Of a DNA stretch of 6,779 nt, positions 4,726-6,779 are shown piece by piece. The position numbers and the translations under genes are program-made. Within the stretch, counting starts at the first letter, position 1. Every line of letters begins with the position of its first letter. The stretch is from an uncultured Akkermansia sp. (GTDB lineage Bacteria > Verrucomicrobiota > Verrucomicrobiia > Verrucomicrobiales > Akkermansiaceae): positions 1-6,779 of the forward strand of contig CAAFXA010000432.1 in NCBI GenBank assembly GCA_900766865.1, read 5' to 3'. The notes under the pieces are model-generated. The model was given only the letters and a program-made list of their open reading frames with translations, had not been told where the DNA came from and searched no databases.

Positions 4726-6284
4726 CAGTTTCCGCTGATTCCCAGCGTGTTGAAAGTGATATTGCGATTCACGGCATTAAGGTATGCGCGGGCGGAGGCC
4801 TCAATAACGTCCGTTGCGGCACCCTTACCGGAAATCGGCTTGCAATTCTCACAATCACCGAACTGCACTTTCACGCTCACCTCACCCAGAGCATCCTGAC
4901 CGGTGGATGTTGCGCGAACGTTGTAGTCCACCAGTTCACCGTGAGTCTGAGTAATGCGGTCGATTGCCTTGAAGCAGGCATTTACCGGGCCGTTACCAAT
5001 AGCACAGTCGGTGTACTCCTCATCATCCTTAATGAGGGTGACTGTAGCCGTGGGACGGGCAGAATCACCGCCAATGAACTGAATGTGCGCCATCTTCCAC
5101 ACACCATTGCTGGTGTCCAGGGAGTCGTCCACAAGGGAAGAAAGGTCATCATCGTACACAAACTTCTTGCTGTCGCCCACTTTCTTGAAGCGCTCGAATA
5201 CAGCTGTCAGTTCATCGTTGGAAAGGGTATGCCCCAATTTCTCCAGACGAGCCTTTACAGCTGCACGGCCGGAGTGCTTGGTAAGCGGAAGCTCAGTCTC
5301 ACCCCAGCCTACTTCTACGGGGTCGATAATTTCGTAGGTCTCGCGCTTGGCCAGAATACCATGCTGGTGAATACCGGAGGAGTGGGCAAAGGCGTTCTCA
5401 CCCACAATGGCCTTGGAGCGCTGCACCAGCATACCGCTCATACGGGCAACCACGCGACTGGTCTTCACAATCTCACGCGTGTTGAGATTATGAGGCTTGC
5501 TGCCAGACTCGAAACCGAACGGCTCTGGGCGGGTGGAAAGGGCCATAGCAACCTCCTCGATAGCAGTATTACCTGCGCGCTCACCAATGCCATTGATAGT
5601 ACCTTCTACCTGACGGGCACCGGCCTGCACGGCGGCCAGGGAGTTAGCAACAGCCATGCCGATGTCGTTGTGGCAATGCACGGAGATAATAGCCTTGTCG
5701 ATGTTCTTTACATTGTCCTTAAGGTACTTGATGATGGTGTAGTACTCGGAAGGCGTAGTAAAGCCCACAGTGTCGGGAATGTTCACCGTAGTGGCACCGG
5801 CCTCGATAACGGCCTCCACCACCTGAGCCAGATAATCGTGCTCTGTACGGCTGGCATCCTCAGCAGAGAACTCCACATCATTCACCAGGCTCTTAGCAAG
5901 CTTCACACCGGCTACGGCCATCTCCAGAATTTCTTCCTTGCTCTTCTTGAGCTTAAACTCGCGGTGCAGCGGGCTGGTGGCAAGGAACACATGTATACGT
6001 GCACGATCGCCGGCAGGGGCTACTGCTGCAGCAGCCTGGCGAATGTCGTTCTCCACACAACGCGCCAACCCCGCAATACGGCACTTCTTCACCGTACGGG
6101 CAATCGTATGCACAGACTCGAAATCGCCATCAGATATGCAAGGGAAGCCGGCTTCAATCACATCCACACCTAGCTTCTCGAGCTGACGTGCTACCTCCAG
6201 CTTCTGGCGGAGATTCATGGAAGCTCCCGGACACTGTTCACCATCGCGCAGCGTGGTATCGAAGAATAATACTTTGTCGCTCAT
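4725..6284 (-). CDS. leuA: 2-isopropylmalate synthase
   Basis: This enzyme condenses acetyl-CoA with 2-oxoisovalerate to give 2-isopropylmalate, the first committed step of leucine biosynthesis. The 519-residue protein has the DRE-TIM barrel signature DTTLRDGEQ (9-17; metal ligand Asp14), then HCHNDIG (203-209; metal-binding His203 and His205) and the glycine-rich VEGTINGIGERAGN (226-239). A linker region contains SSGIHQHG (302-309) and TKHSGR (335-340). The C-terminal regulatory domain (about 405-510: ARPTATVTL, NGPVNACFKAI, VDYNVRATSTGQDALGEV) is present, so leucine feedback inhibition is expected; that is family knowledge. Length matches the standard long form. The HQHG motif differs from the common HQDG. 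The ATG at 6284 lies just ahead of the first barrel strand, with no Shine-Dalgarno and no leader peptide or T-box visible upstream. It is the first gene of an operon with pth and the 157-residue hypothetical; no other leu genes are in view. Alternatives such as citramalate or homocitrate synthase are less likely given the motifs. Confidence 0.95.
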   Translation of the reverse strand: MSDKVLFFDTTLRDGEQCPGASMNLRQKLEVARQLEKLGVDVIEAGFPCISDGDFESVHTIARTVKKCRIAGLARCVENDIRQAAAAVAPAGDRARIHVFLATSPLHREFKLKKSKEEILEMAVAGVKLAKSLVNDVEFSAEDASRTEHDYLAQVVEAVIEAGATTVNIPDTVGFTTPSEYYTIIKYLKDNVKNIDKAIISVHCHNDIGMAVANSLAAVQAGARQVEGTINGIGERAGNTAIEEVAMALSTRPEPFGFESGSKPHNLNTREIVKTSRVVARMSGMLVQRSKAIVGENAFAHSSGIHQHGILAKRETYEIIDPVEVGWGETELPLTKHSGRAAVKARLEKLGHTLSNDELTAVFERFKKVGDSKKFVYDDDLSSLVDDSLDTSNGVWKMAHIQFIGGDSARPTATVTLIKDDEEYTDCAIGNGPVNACFKAIDRITQTHGELVDYNVRATSTGQDALGEVSVKVQFGDCENCKPISGKGAATDVIEASARAYLNAVNRNITFNTLGISGN

Positions 6285-6317
6285 AGCTATTGTTGTGTTG
6301 TTGATTAAGGAACTTGT

Positions 6318-6345
6318 ATTTTACACACATTCCAGAAAAAAGCAA
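6318..6345 (-). promoter_or_regulatory. Predicted promoter of the leuA-pth operon
   Basis: On the minus strand TTGCTT (6340-6345) is followed after 16 nt by TAAAAT (6318-6323). The predicted start is near 6311, giving a leader of roughly 27 nt. The leader is A/C-rich (caacaacacaacaat) and has no Shine-Dalgarno. It is too short for a T-box or leader-peptide attenuator. The -10 is a good match and the -35 is modest. Confidence 0.5.
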
Positions 6346-6382
6346 GCCCGGCGCACATTATGACACGAGGCGCTAAAAAAAT

Positions 6383-6415
6383 CGCCCCGGCCTGCGCAGA
6401 AGCGCGGCCGGGGCG
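6383..6415 (-). terminator. Intrinsic terminator of the rpoC transcript
   Basis: Arms cgccccggcc (6383-6392) and ggccggggcg (6406-6415) pair perfectly over 10 bp. The stem continues inward as gcgc/gcgc with a bulged T at 6393 and an AGAA/TTCT tetraloop. On the minus strand it is followed by a run of seven T (6374-6380). It lies 24 nt past the rpoC stop and separates rpoC from leuA. Confidence 0.92.
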
Positions 6416-6439
6416 GAAGTTCAGATGGCGTGGCACTTA

Positions 6440-6779
<340 letters not shown>

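Noticed and set aside
4941..6173. Long plus-strand open frame of 410 codons opposite leuA
   Set aside because: It is antisense to an intact, motif-complete leuA, and its composition fits a codon-bias shadow with no family features.
6285..6382. T-box or leader-peptide attenuator for leuA
   Set aside because: The predicted leader is only about 27 nt and shows no leucine-rich short frame and no terminator/antiterminator pair facing leuA.

Overview
The window reads as chromosomal sequence from a GC-rich Gram-negative bacterium, most likely of the Verrucomicrobiota (Akkermansia-like). The grounds are a pyrophosphate-type phosphofructokinase, a lipoprotein with a Gram-negative-style lipobox, mostly absent Shine-Dalgarno sequences, and a small conserved hypothetical whose C-terminal 'DQMGRFG' domain I associate from memory with that phylum. 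The taxonomic call is inference; no rRNA or marker search was possible.

Layout, left to right. Positions 3-59 hold the last codons of an unidentified plus-strand gene, followed by a strong bidirectional terminator (107-140). Positions 164-1414 (minus) encode a PPi-type 6-phosphofructokinase. A 200-bp AT-rich divergent spacer (1415-1614) holds a good sigma70-type promoter for pfk, with a GC-rich inverted repeat over its predicted transcription start. Next on the plus strand come a proline/alanine-rich lipoprotein with three 'DPMTGQP'-type repeats (1615-2607), two stem-loops, and then an overlapping pair: a 75-residue protein with one hydrophobic segment (holin-like) and a 193-residue PG-binding/M15 peptidase endolysin-like protein without a signal peptide (2716-3514). 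A shared terminator (3534-3561) separates these from a minus-strand operon read right to left: leuA (4725-6284), pth (4045-4725) and a 157-residue conserved hypothetical (3591-4064). These genes overlap by 1 and 20 nt, so they are probably translationally coupled. Farthest right, rpoC ends at 6440, followed in its own direction by a textbook intrinsic terminator (6383-6415) and then a leuA promoter.

Most of the window is housekeeping: transcription (RpoC), leucine biosynthesis (LeuA), ribosome rescue (Pth) and glycolysis (PFK). The unusual part is the compact holin/endolysin-like pair, which stands alone with no other phage genes and is the best candidate for something undescribed, for example a domesticated lysis or protein-release device. 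Other points of interest are the pfk promoter/inverted-repeat arrangement, two candidate leaderless starts with similar promoter geometry, and the charged tail of Pth that overlaps the next gene.
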